A stretch of DNA of 64,000 nt from Oasisia sp. SBJ-2009 (lineage: Eukaryota; Annelida; Polychaeta; Sabellida; Siboglinidae): assembly GCA_964017155.1 (NCBI GenBank), contig OZ024857.1:19997404-20061403 (forward strand), given 5' to 3'. The notes under the pieces are model-generated. The model was not told the origin of the DNA, did no database searches, and worked only from the letters and a program-made list of their open reading frames with translations. Below are positions 1-11,685 of the stretch, one piece after another; within the stretch, counting starts at the first letter, position 1, and every line of letters starts with the position of its first letter. The position numbers and the translations under genes were made by a program.

Positions 1-1023
1 GGTAGCTGATAGACATTTATTGTCCCTAGCGACAGAGAAAGGTTGGATCAGTGGCAGATTCACATTCCTCTCCAGTTCACACACACATACGCACACGCAC
101 ACACACATACATCAATGATTAAAAGTACGACATATTTTCATGTGCAACTAATACATATTGCACACGATAGTAGTGTATCAATTCGTATTGATATATAATG
201 TACAGTCTGCCCGGAAACCAATAATACGATAATCAGCAGGCGAATGTGTTCCAATTGTGATGCTGACGAACTCTACCAGTTTAACAAATTGTGTCAAAAC
301 ACTGACGCGACCAACTATGGCATGAGTACATGTACATTTCTTCATTGTTGGTGATTTATGTGAGATTACGTGCAACTGCTAACAAAGATCTACATATCCA
401 TCATGTCACCAACAAGTTTGAGTGAGATACTGTTGCAGATAGTCATGCATCTCGCAGCATTTGTTCAATTCGTTAATTGTGGTTCGCCTGGATTGCGAAC
501 ATGTAGCCAGCGATGTGTTGACCCACTGGTCAAGCAGAGTAGGTGGGCGACGTGTGCGTAGACCACGCCGAAGGTTTATAGCATCTTCGGTAGCCGTCCC
601 TTTATTACAAATTGCATCTAATGATCAAAACATGAGTTCAATGCCTTTGGTGGCCATTTTGGATTTTTAATGGTGACACGTACAATTGTCGAATCACATA
701 AATCACCCTTCCATTCGATTCCGTGTACGTAAAAACCTTGGTATAGAGCTCAATATTACATCTCTAGCATAGATATTAACTGAGTAATGGCCAATTTAAT
801 TATATCGGTCAGCGATGGCGGCCATATTGGGTTTGCAAAAATGCCACCGGACGAAATTTTGCACCCCCTCCGGAAATTATGACCTCAGGCCATAATTAAC
901 TCATATCAACCGTCACAAAAAGTCTGTACAACATTTCCACCTGAACTCGAAATTTCGTCCCGCATTCTGGATTTTAAGAGTTTACTTCAGTGTCCACTTG
1001 TAAGTCATTGGTCAGCCAACTGG
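1..1023. other. Non-coding flank at the 3' side of the Gypsy remnant
   Basis: No convincing gene is visible. The stretch lies downstream of the integrase end of the minus-strand Gypsy element, so it should contain that element's 3' untranslated region and LTR if they survive. I found no repeat of it on the other side of the element, so no LTR pair can be called. A short CA-rich patch lies near 75-112. Confidence 0.5.
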
Positions 1024-1561
1024 TTACTGTAGTGGATCATAACTGTTCTCCACATATTCCTTTAGGAGGTCGATGTGTTCGACTATTGTTCGGTCCCCTG
1101 CAGAGCGTTGTATCGCAACAGTTACTCCAGAAGGACGACCCACTACGGGGTATGGACCAGACCATCTGAGTCCACCTTTCATTTTAGCTGTGGCTGTGCT
1201 GTAGCGCAATACCCAGCTTCCTTTCGGGAAATTAACTGGAGTACGCTGTCTTCTGGCGAAGGGAGGCCTTGCGACTTTCCCGTCGAGCTATGCTATGACT
1301 TAACTCAATAGCATCACGAAGTCATTCACCATACTGAGTTGTGCATGATGGGACATGTGCTTTCGGGGGTTCCTCTATTTGTAAATCGAGTGGATGGGTA
1401 ATCTCGTGACCCAGCAACATGCGGTATAGGGATACCTTAGTGCACGTAGGTTTGCGCTGTCCACAGTCACGACACATGGTAAGCCACCGACTGACGTCCT
1501 CTGACATTCCAGGCCAGTAGTAACGTCGTTGCAGGGAGGCTAGTGATTTGTTATGACACAT
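1024..1561 (-). pseudogene. Integrase remnant: zinc-binding N-terminus joined to C-terminus, core deleted
   Basis: The N-terminal zinc-binding region is visible (MCHNKSLASLQRRYYWPGM, then MCRDCGQRK), as is the C-terminal GPY/F module (GLRWSGPYPVV, near 1150). The roughly 130-residue DDE catalytic core expected between them is absent. Sequence jumps from just after the CxxC pair to LYRMLLGHEI, which lies past the catalytic Glu in intact elements. The junction is near 1430-1440. This looks like one internal deletion, so the copy could not integrate by itself. Confidence 0.75.
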
Positions 1562-2074
1562 ATGCTCTCCAAGGCGGTCGCAGTGAACCGCATGAAAGAA
1601 TCGCTGTCACATCGGCGAGGGGACCACAAGCTGGGTTATGTCTTCGGTGTCAAAGCTGGCTTTCTTCTTACGACACATAATGCCATCCTTAATGGTCAAC
1701 CTGTCCCACTGTTGCCATAAGCACTTCGTCATTATAATCTTGGTCTCTGATTTGGGCAAACGGTGGTCTATAGGTATGGGTTTCTTTGTGACGGCGCATG
1801 CAATCAATGCTCTCGTCCTCGCTTTGCCAGCGGCGTTTGTCCGCTAGTGTCACACCTGGAACCCACTGACAGTTGTTACGCCTGCCTCACCGACTTCCTC
1901 GGGAGATAGCGGACAATCGTCCCCCTGAGATGGCCGACAAACTTTGGGTGGATCCACGATATGTTCAGCAACCTCCGCCAACAAGAGACTGTCATTGGAT
2001 AGGGTCGGGGCAACATCATTGTGGCGTGATGTGGATTGCTGAGAGGCTTGTTGCTCTCTACACGTATTTGGAGT

Positions 2075-2587
2075 TCACTCCTTGCACTCGGCGCTTGCAT
2101 GGCCGTGACACCTTTCGGGCAAGTGCATCAGCATTACCCATCGGGCGTCCAGGTCGATGAACAACCTGGAAATCGTATGTGCAAACATCCCTTCCGTTTC
2201 TTTAAAATTAAGCAGCCATGTCAGTGACGCGTGATCAGTGATGATCGTGAATGGTCGGCCACACAGATAATGGTGGAAGTGTTTGGCAAATGTCACTACT
2301 GCCAATAACTCCCTGTGTTGTGAAGTATCGGGTCTGCGTACGACTGAAGGTCTTAGATGCACAGACAGTTACGTTATCGCTATCCCTCTGTCGTTGTGAA
2401 AGAACATTACCCATGGCTTCAGGACTCGCATTAGTATACAACACAAACTCAAAACGCCTTCTCTTTGTATATGACAAGGTAAAACAACCCTTCCTCTTGT
2501 CATGGTCGTCAAAGGGGTCGCAATGTGCGCAAACGATGGTATAAAGCGCCGATGATAGGATGCTAAGCCTAAAAGTCTACGAACCAC
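2075..2587 (-). pseudogene. RNase H remnant of the Gypsy element
   Basis: After the RT connection (RRLLGLASYHRRFIPSFA) comes a region matching the Gypsy RNase H layout: FVLYTNASPEAMGNVLSQ, then SKTFSRTQ, ELLAVVTFAKHFHHYL and a TDHASLTWLL block. The usual D-T-D-A-S motif reads YTNAS, so the first catalytic Asp is Asn. The pieces lie in different frames, which shows further decay. Confidence 0.8.
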
Positions 2588-2608
2588 TTTTACCGCAGTA
2601 GACCGACG

Positions 2609-3390
2609 TCAGTCTCGCACTGCAGATACCTTGTGTGGATCTGTAACAATGCCGTTCAGGTAAGAAACCTCAGTCTGAAACAACCTACATTTCTTTGGTT
2701 TCATCGTCAAGCCAGCAGCTCGAAATCTGTCCCACACCATAGTGAGGCGGTGCAGTGTCTCATCGAAGGTCTTCCCATAGATGATAACATCGTCGAAATA
2801 CACCAAACAACATTTCAAGCACAACCTTCTCAAAACGAGTTCCATCAAACGCTCAAATGTTGCCGGAACATTGCAGAGCCCACAAGGCATGATTTTCCAC
2901 TGGAATAGACCTTCTATGAATGCGGTCTTTTCATTATCTCGTTAGTCAAGTTCTACCTGCCAGTAATCAGATGCCAAACCTAGGTTACCAAACAACTCTG
3001 AACCAGCTAGAGCGTCTAAGGTATCTGAAATCAACGGAAGCGGGTATGCATCTTTGCGGGTGACATCGTTTAATCGACGATGATCTACGCAAAACCGGAC
3101 TGAGCCATCTTCCTCCTTAACAAGTACCACCCGACTACTGCATGAATTAGTGCTCGCTCTGTGATATCCCTATCCAGCATGGACTGAACCTCTCTAGCTT
3201 CTATCTCTTGTTGAGCCACCGGTAGGTGTCGAGGCCTTTGGCGGATTGGGTAAGCATCGCCAGATTCTATGTTTCGTAAGACCTGTCGTACCCAACTGGG
3301 AACTAGTCTCAGCAAAAACGTCTGCATAATTTCGGAGAGTGGCTCGAACTGCGTCTCTTTGAGACAAATATAGTTATGCTGACAGTTCAA
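2609..3390 (-). pseudogene. Gypsy reverse transcriptase remnant with lost catalytic Asp
   Basis: Recognisable RT blocks are VRFCVDHRRLNDVT and the palm motif VYFDDVIIYG (near 2790-2805), which is the Y/FxDD box. The block that normally reads LDLASGYWQV reads LGLASDYWQV here, and the codon at 2978-2980 gives Gly where the first catalytic Asp is expected. A stop codon follows QVELD just below 2942. The segment is therefore an inactive relic of a Ty3/Gypsy polymerase. Confidence 0.85.
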
Positions 3391-4084
3391 AAGATAATTT
3401 GTCTAGCCGCTTCAACAAACCCTTCAGGAGACAAAGTTCCCATGTGATATACTGAAGGCCTCAATGCATGGTACTGACTGAAGCACACCAACTGTGCCAC
3501 CTTTTCGAAAAGTCCTACTGGTACGTGTTTGGTGCCAATTGAAACCAAGGATGCCCCTACAACAACCCCGGTATCTGTCATGAGACTAGCATTTGGTGTC
3601 AGCAAAGCACTGCTGCCACCAGCATACTGCAGCTTATTTTTAGCTATACCAGTGACAACCAGTTCCACGGTTGGTGGAATTTCTACAGATTGCTCTAGGC
3701 GAACACATGCAAATAGGTCTTGCTTGCCCTGCTTGGTTAATGCAAATGTTGTGCGCCCAATCTTCAGCAACCGATCCCGCATCGACATTTCGCATCCATG
3801 TTCACGAAGGAAGTCCAACCCAAGAATTCCACCCGTTCTCGTAGATCAGCTACCACAACATCTTGTGATGTATGGAATCCATCAAATGCCAACTCTAGGG
3901 TTGTTTCCCCAAATAATTTCATCTGGCCACCATCAACCGTTTGTAGCTGAGTGTGAATAGGATGCAACGGAAGACACTGGCTAGCGGCTATGCTCAGGTA
4001 AGTTTGATGGTTAATTAATGACACTGCGGCACCTGTGTCCAAAAGCAGTGGACATTCAATGTCATACATGCCCGTACGAATCAC
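3387..4084 (-). pseudogene. Retroelement aspartic protease region, frameshifted
   Basis: The first frame (4084 down to about 3835) carries LLDTGAAVSLI, the DTG active-site motif of retropepsin-type proteases. The second frame, one base out of register, carries LGLDFLREHGCEM, the typical end of a Gypsy protease, and leads into the spacer before RT. The join near 3830 is a frameshift, so no single polypeptide is encoded. As a relic of an LTR element it should not be counted as a host protease. Confidence 0.8.
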
Positions 4085-4209
4085 TCAACCATTAACTGGT
4101 TTTATTCTATAAAATCGTGGATGTACCTCAATATTACTGGTTGGTGGCAAGTGTTTATCTACTTTATTCCCCGGATCAGTGTTTCGAAAAAGGCTAGTAT
4201 TTCCGGGGT

Positions 4210-4780
4210 TTATGCTAGCCTGTCCCCGTTTGGTGAATCTGATCGTGTCCTCTTATGCAAATGCGCGGTGTTGCTGCGCCACTGTGGGTTAGCCCGACCG
4301 TCGAATCGGGATCTAATGTAAGTCTGACGACGACGTGGTGCTGTGCAATACCGTGCAATGTGACCCTGTTGTCCGCAGTTATAGCAGGTGATATGCAAAT
4401 GTTGAGTATTGCGGCTATCACCTGTCTGATGTGAGCTAGAGATTGGAGTGCTGTGATTACCATTATTACACTGCGACGACCGGGTTTCCAACATATTTAG
4501 CCGATATATCAGTGCGTCCATCTCAGCATCGTCGCTGGCAAATGTGATATGACAGGTCCCCTCATGGCAACACCGTGTTGCTAGTGTATGTAAGCCGTCA
4601 TTGTCTGGTTTAACCACCGTACACAGGTTAAATTGTTCGTTTGTCTCAAGTTTGTTTACCACCCTTTCGAGAAGCGCATCACTCTCAATAGAATACAGGG
4701 GCTGAGTGAAATTGTCTATCATTGTCTCTATGGTGGCGTGCACGGTATTTAACATTTTGGTCACATATACGCACTTAGAC
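4210..4780 (-). pseudogene. Gag fragment with CCHC zinc knuckle
   Basis: The minus-strand frame carries one CCHC zinc knuckle (CYNCGQQGHIARYC, 4345-4386), the RNA-binding signature of retroelement nucleocapsids. A basic Arg-rich stretch follows it, as in many Gypsy Gag proteins. About 115 residues with no recognisable fold precede it. The frame runs back into the CA repeat, where it becomes meaningless Cys-Val repeats, so the Gag N-terminus is lost or replaced. Confidence 0.8.
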
Positions 4781-4833
4781 ACACAATCAAGCACACATAA
4801 ACATACATTACACACAAACACACAAACACACAA

Positions 4834-4837
<4 letters not shown>

Positions 4838-4912
<75 letters not shown>
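4838..4912. repeat. (CA)n microsatellite
   Basis: Uninterrupted CA dinucleotides, with a degenerate CA-rich lead-in from about 4770 and a CA/CG-rich tail to about 4970. It sits where the Gypsy Gag frame ends. Confidence 0.97.
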
Positions 4913-4913
<1 letters not shown>

Positions 4914-4989
4914 ACGCACATATAAACATACAATACGCGCAGACGCACGCAGTCACACGTACACATTCACAGAGGGAAACAATCCAAGT

Positions 4990-5061
4990 ATCCCCATATA
5001 ATTTACAAAATGTTCAGTATAAAATATCTAAGCTAATACTAGGACTGCATGAAAAGTTAAC
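4990..5061 (+). repeat. 72-bp dispersed repeat, copy 1
   Basis: This stretch matches 13841-13912 at 71 of 72 positions in the same orientation; the only difference is ATATA versus ATGTA near its start. Flanks differ on both sides. It is probably a fragment of an interspersed element (SINE or LINE tail), but no family is recognised. Confidence 0.85.
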
Positions 5062-5665
5062 ACAAATGAACATTGGTATATGTTGTTTGCAATATACCGA
5101 ACATATATATTTCCAACACCATAACATATGTATGATCGTTGGCTATGTAATTGAATAATCTTTCAGACGAACACAACAAGTGGCAGGAGAAAGTGAAGAA
5201 TAACCAAGTTACACCGTAGACAATGACATGCATCGTTATAATGTGAATCATTAACAAAATGTTCAACTACCAAACTCATACATCAAAGCCATAACACATT
5301 AAAAGGTATAATCACGTAGATAATTCAATGCTCTTCAGAATAGCATTTACTTGCAATTATAGAAAACGAACAATGAGAAAGATACACTCTTAAAAGTGAC
5401 AGGTATAATATCTTTCGGTATCTAGGTCAAGCCAATGAGCAACCAGGTACTCTATCTAAATAGGCTGCTGAGTGGTAATGGGTTTAAATTATTATATATT
5501 ATACTATATCGTCGCGTGTCGATGTTGGTGCTCGCCTTCGTCGAGAACATCGATTTATTCTTCATAACAGAACTAACAATCAACGGACTGGGCAATGTCG
5601 TTGGTGGTGTCACATTGTTCTACCAGGATTATTATTACGAGTATAAAATATGGTTTACTCTTACA
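5062..5665. other. No gene seen
   Basis: AT-rich single-copy-looking sequence between the dispersed repeat and the tetranucleotide array. I see no convincing coding exon or RNA gene. Confidence 0.5.
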
Positions 5666-6107
5666 GGGAGGGAGGGAGGGAGGGAGGGAGGGAGGGAGGG
5701 AGGGAGGGAGGGAGGGAGGGAGGGAGGGAGGGGGACGGACGGACGGACGGACGGACGGACGGACGGACGGACGGACGGACGGACGGACGGACGGACGGAC
5801 GGACGGACGGACGGACGGACGGACGGACGGACGGACGGACGGACGGACGGACGGACGGACGGACGGAGGGAGGGAGGGAGGGAGGGAGGGAGGGAGGGAG
5901 GGAGGGAGGGAGGGAGGGAGGGAGGGAGGGAGGGAGGGAGGGAGGGAGGGAGGGAGGGAGGGAGGGAGGGAGGGAGGGAGGGAGGGAGGGAGGGAGGGAG
6001 GGAGGGAGGGAGGGAGGGAGGGAGGGAGGGAGGGAGGGAGGGAGGGAGGGAGGGAGGGAGGGAGGGAGGGAGGGAGGGAGGGAGGGAGGGAGGGAGGGAG
6101 GGAGGGA
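5666..6107. repeat. Compound GGGA / GGAC / GGGA tetranucleotide array
   Basis: About 66 bp of GGGA repeats, then about 132 bp of GGAC repeats (5733-5864), then about 240 bp of GGGA repeats. The phase is tetranucleotide and almost error-free. Open frames through it are artefacts of the repeat. Runs of GGG every four bases on the plus strand fit the pattern needed for G-quadruplexes, while the GGAC core does not. Confidence 0.97.
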
Positions 6108-6469
6108 CAATCCCTGTAAGCAGATAACCAGCATCAATAGATAAGAAAGTTGACCGTAAATTAACATTTAATAATTAAGTTAACACAATGTGGATGGGCA
6201 TATGAATTTTATCATTATACTTGTACCGATAAAACAAGTTTTATTTGTTCACATCAAATGTATTTTTCCATTAATACATAAACTTAATTTTATTATCTCA
6301 GTTTCATAATTATTAAACGCATACCGTGCATGCATTATAGCAATCATGTTGGAATATCTGGTTTGCTATTAACGAAACACATATTAAGAACAACGACATA
6401 TTCGTGCCCGGCGGGATTTGGGACAACGACACCGTGCTACATCAGTTTGCACCCAAGTGTGAATACTTT
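6108..6469. other. No gene seen
   Basis: AT-rich spacer between the tetranucleotide array and the AATGGTATT repeat field. No coding exon or RNA gene is apparent. Confidence 0.5.
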
Positions 6470-6482
6470 CCCTTACAAAAAA

Positions 6483-7105
6483 ATACCATTCAAATACCAT
6501 TGAATGGTACTAGGGGGTATAATGGCCAATGGTATTTGAATGGTATTTGAATGGTACTTCAATGGTATTTTGGTGGTCTGCGTATATAAACAGTTGAATG
6601 GTATTTGAATGGTATTTGAATGGTCCTAGGGGGTATAATGGCCAATGGTATTTGAATGGTACTTTGGTGGTCTGTGTATAAAAAAAGTTGAATGGTATTT
6701 GAATGGTCCTAGGGGGTATAATGGCCAATGGTATTTGAATGGTACTTCAATGGTACTTTGGTGGTCTCTGTATATAAACAGTTGAATGGTATTTGAATGG
6801 TATTTGAATGGTACTAGGAATACTGTTCAGTGGTATCTGAATGGTACTTGACTGAATGGTATTCTGAATGGTCCAATGGTATTCTGAATGGTACTTATAA
6901 GAAACGTTTCAGCTTCTTCGTCAATGGTATTCTGAATGGTATACCATTCAGAATATCATTGACGAAGAAGCTGAAGAGCTTCTTATAAGTACCATTCAGA
7001 ATATCATTGGACCATTCAGAATACCATTCAGTCAAGTACCATTCAGATACCACTGCACATTATTCCTAGTAACATTCAAAATACCATTGACAAATACCAT
7101 TCAAA
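6483..7105. repeat. AATGGTATT / AATACCATT repeat block, left
   Basis: Dozens of short units of the form AATGGTA(T)TTGAATGGTA. They run in one orientation to about 6941 and in the opposite orientation after it. Within the block, a longer unit containing GTTGAATGGTATTTG and a TATATAAACAG-type spacer is repeated about three times. Confidence 0.9.
6803..7080. repeat. Large near-perfect palindrome, arms about 139 bp
   Basis: Arms 6803-6941 and 6942-7080 are reverse complements with a few mismatches (for example around 6823, 6827 and the AAACGTTT versus GAGCTCTT stretch) and no spacer at the TGGTATACCA centre. The transcript or single strand would fold into one long hairpin. It lies inside the left AATGGTATT block. 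Confidence 0.9.
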
Positions 7106-8894
7106 GGATAAACTAATCAATATATACCTAGCTTTACAGAGATCATATGCACATATAGATCAAACTGAAAACATAGTCAAGATAAATTAACAATGTTTTA
7201 ATACGTTAAGTCTGCTGCTCTCGAACGTACATAATTATATACATGCACATCAAATCTGAAATATCATAAAATATTATGTCCGTCGATCAATCTTCACATT
7301 TGTCTTGATTTGTATTCACTTTGGATAGCTTTGTCCTACGCGTCCAAGGTAACCTCAAAGCCTTTCTTCTGGTCTTCGCCCAGAAGTGGGTATACTTCTC
7401 GAACATATTCTGGGAAAAAAGATTTATCAATCACTAGCTCGAATGAAATGTTTCTGTTTTTTTAAACAATGTACAATTAATGCAGCTATGAAGTGGTTTT
7501 CCATGAAATTATATTATACATGTTATGATAATTATATAATACAAATACAATAATGGAACTTGGTTTCATCTTTATTATGGCCACAATTCACTTCTAGCTA
7601 GATATTTTTCTTTATAAAATCTTTATACAATTGCAAAAGTACATTAATTATAAATTGATTGAGCCATAATAATAAAGCAAAGAAGTAAAAATAATAATAA
7701 AAGCACACTATGTTTTTCAATCTATGTTAACCAAAATATGTTATAGTGTGCTTGGAATATATTATAAAATATTAGCAGTTTTTGGATATATATAACAAAT
7801 ACATAAATTTTGTTATTTGATTAATCAGGCATTGACAGTAATTTTAAAGAAAAAGTGTTACTAGCATACAGTCAAATTTAATTTAACTTATTTAGAAAAA
7901 CACATTTAGAAGGTAAACAAGTATGCAATTTTTTCAAGATATACACACACGGTTTCGTTAATTCGCTTTCAAACAATCCCTCACAGATTAAACAGTTATG
8001 CCGTCGAGTCAATGTAAACAAGCCGATGTCCACACAAAAGGGCCAGGCGCATATCAAGACCGCAAAGGCGATGTCTTGCGATTTATGAATAAATCCCCAA
8101 AACTAAGGCCACATCATTAATAGTTATTCTGTATCACGCAGATTTATTGTTTAAATTTTAAATGTATATAAGGTTGCTAATTGTTTCTATTTCGACTTCG
8201 CAATGCACACGCAAGACGTCGCCTTTGCGGCTCTGATGCATCTGGGATACGTTAACTGCTGTGAGTGAATGACATCGCCACGGCTTGTTTACGTCGACTC
8301 GATACGACTTACCTCAACACAATTTAAAAAATAATATCTTACTTCTTTGTACCGGAAATGATATAGAATGACATTCCGAATACATACACATTGAAAACAG
8401 GTGATAAAACGTTTAGAAAAGGTCGTCATAATTTAGGCCAGTTAACTGGAAGATTACCGAGCTTTCCGTCAGTTGCCGAATCCAAGTCGACGTCGAAAGT
8501 GGTCACTTATTCAATATTGACAATCTGTGTCGTGTTGTCATCCTCAAAATTTACACAGGCATAACACTGTACCTCCATTCTGCATCGATTGAGATGTAGA
8601 TTTCTAAGATGTTTAACGTCCAAATTATGTGATCGACGGAACATTGCGAACACAAGTTCATTTCATACAGATTCAAATATCCCACGATGAGGCCCGCAGA
8701 AATCAGCTGTCGTATTCTGATTGGTTTATTATTTGTAGACTTAAATACGATTAAACATTCAATAAGATAGGGTAATCAGTTATAATAAAAAATAAGAATA
8801 ATGTATCCCAATTGAAAATGAAGAATACATAAAATATATAACTATGTAACAACAATTGATTAATCAAGTGAGCTGCTGCGAACTCGAAGTCATG
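7106..8894. other. AT-rich centre of the AATGGTATT element; no gene supported
   Basis: No long open frame. The one structural feature is an imperfect inverted repeat, listed separately. A short minus-strand stretch near 7316-7420 could be read as a terminal exon, but in two different frames, so it is not called. Confidence 0.5.
7994..8312. repeat. Imperfect inverted repeat around an AT-rich centre
   Basis: The left arm (about 7994-8090) contains GTCGAGTCAATGTAAACAAG and CCGCAAAGGCGATGTCTTGC. The right arm (about 8190-8312) contains their near reverse complements in mirrored order. Similarity is broken between these blocks. The core between the arms is AT-rich. Confidence 0.7.
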
Positions 8895-10245
8895 TGTGGT
8901 TCAATGGTATCGAATGGTATTCTTAAATATCATTGAGAGTACCATTGAAGCCTGATTATATCATTGAACGGTCCAATGGTATTGAATGGTACTTTTATAT
9001 ACCATTGAGCGTACCGCTAAAAATGCTTTAACACTGGATGGTCCAATGGTACATACTGAGTGATATTCTCAAATACCATTGAGAATACTACTAAAGTCTG
9101 ATTTATTATTGAACAGTATGGTATTGATAGAATCATTGAAACAAGATATTATTATTGAATAATCCAATATATATATATATATATATATATGGTACTGAAT
9201 GGTATTCTAAAATACCATTGAAAATACCACTGAAGTCACATTTATTGTTGCACAGTATGTTCAAATACCATTGAGAGAACAACTGAAACAAGATTTTATC
9301 ATTGAATGGTCTGATTTATTATTGAAAGGAATGTTCCAATACCGTTGCGAGTACCATTGATGCCTTATTTTATCATTGAATGGTCCAATAGTACTGAATT
9401 GTATTGAATGGTATTACAAAATACCGCTGAGAATACCATTGAGTCCTACTGAAATACCATTGAATGGTCCAACGGTACTGAATGGTATTCAATGGTATAC
9501 TATTGGCTCTTTTTTTGTCAGGGCCATTGGTAGCAATATTGTAATGGTATATTTTGTAACATGTTAAATTAGTCTATGACACTTGAGAATACCACTGAGA
9601 CATAGATATATTACTTTAAAAGTTATATTCAGATACCATTAATTTATCTTGATTTATCATTGATCTGCACGGTCCAGTGGTACTGAATGGTATATTCAAA
9701 TACTATTACTTGAGATTACCACTGAGACATCAATACACATTTTACCTTTACATATTAATTGTATGTACCACCGAAACAATATGTATCGTACATGATTACA
9801 TTTCAAATACCACTGAAACAAGATGTTATCATTGAATGGTCCAATGGTATTCCCAAATACCATTGAGAAAACCACTGAAGTCTGATTTACTGTTGAAAAG
9901 TATGTTCAGATACCATTGAAACATGTTTTACCAATGAGTAGTCCAATGGTATTGTACGGTATTCTAAAGTACCATTGAGAATACCACTGAAGTCTGATTT
10001 ATTGTTGAAAAGTATGTTCAGATACCATTGGTAGTACCATTGAAACATGATTTATCATTGAGTAGTCCAATGGTATTGAACGGTATTCTAAAGTACCATT
10101 GAGAATACCACTGAAGTCTGATTTATTGTTGAAAAGTATGTTCCGATACCATTGAGAGTACCATTGAAACAAGTGTTATCATTGAGTAGTCCAATTGTAT
10201 TCAATGGTATTCTGAAATACCATTGAGAATACCACTGAAGTCTAC
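8895..10245. repeat. AATGGTATT / AATACCATT repeat block, right
   Basis: Degenerate units such as AATACCATTGAGAATACCAC and TTGAATGGTCCAATGGTA. A higher-order unit of about 110 bp (...GAAGTCTGATTTATTGTTGAAAAGTATGTTC...) is repeated at least three times between about 9880 and 10240. The block extends past the candidate right terminus at 9523, so a second element or a local amplification is likely. Confidence 0.85.
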
Positions 10246-10437
10246 CCTCCGAATATTCCGTAATTTGGACGGGTCGTGGCCGCTTGGCTCCCTTACCCCA
10301 CGCTCCACTGTTGATAGAAATATTCGCATATGCAACCCCTTCAGGGTCACCAAAACTCGAATTTTGAAACCGTTATTTATGTGTGTATTATAAAAAAATA
10401 TTCATAATATTATATATACAGCCTGTATATATATATA

Positions 10438-11334
<897 letters not shown>

Positions 11335-11685
11335 TGTAACAATAACAGGTTGTAAAGAGGACACCCCGTCTGGGTCGCGTGCGCGGGGGGTGGCCATCTT
11401 CACGGCGTGTGTGGGCGGGTAATCGGTTATGTCATGTCGACAAGGCGCTCGCCAGAATCAGCTAGAAGATAATTATATGACTGATTCAATGATGGAAATA
11501 TAAACGCTCGATTCCAGATACGATTTCGAATTTATTCATCGCTACGAGTTCAGCATCATACAAGCGACTAAGTCTACAGAACATTGCGTTGGTAATACAC
11601 TTTATAACAGCATAGCTTGGAGATCCCTACTTCGGGTCTCCTACAAAACCTCTACAATTTTTCATGTTCGTGACCGTTCGTAACA
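11335..11685 (+). mobile_element. Possible solo LTR-like segment
   Basis: The segment begins TGTAACA and ends GTAACA. It is GC-richer at its start, has a TATAAA about 170 bp in (near 11500), and contains a near-perfect hairpin (GGAGATCCC...GGGTCTCC, about 11621-11642) where an LTR R-region hairpin could lie. No matching second LTR and no target-site duplication were found, so this is only a suggestion. Confidence 0.25.

Larger units (their letters stand above)
1024..4780 (-). mobile_element. Decayed Ty3/Gypsy-type LTR retrotransposon (internal region)
   Basis: Read on the minus strand, the order is nucleocapsid zinc knuckle, aspartic protease, reverse transcriptase, RNase H, integrase zinc-binding region and GPY/F-type C-terminus. 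This is the Ty3/Gypsy order. The copy is dead: frames change between protease halves and within RNase H, a stop lies just after the RT segment ending near 2942, the integrase catalytic core is missing, and active-site positions in RT and RNase H are changed. Gag is cut short near 4780, where a CA microsatellite begins. No LTRs could be identified. The class is clear; the exact family is not. Confidence 0.9.
6470..9523. mobile_element. Candidate non-autonomous element with AATGGTATT subterminal repeats
   Basis: The left edge CCCTTACAAAAAAATACC recurs at 12538, and the same end recurs inverted at 9508-9523 as a stretch whose reverse complement is CCCTGACAAAAAAAG. Between them lie dense AATGGTATT/AATACCATT repeats on both sides (6483-7105, and from 8895) around an AT-rich centre of about 1.8 kb. 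Such terminal and subterminal symmetry is typical of DNA-transposon derivatives. No transposase was recognised and no target-site duplication was found, so superfamily and exact right edge are open. Confidence 0.45.

Noticed and set aside
7316..7420. Possible terminal coding exon on the minus strand after a TTTTTTCCCAG acceptor
   Set aside because: Two different frames could be read (ending ...FEVTLDA or ...NQDKCED), no upstream exon was found, and neither resembles a known protein.
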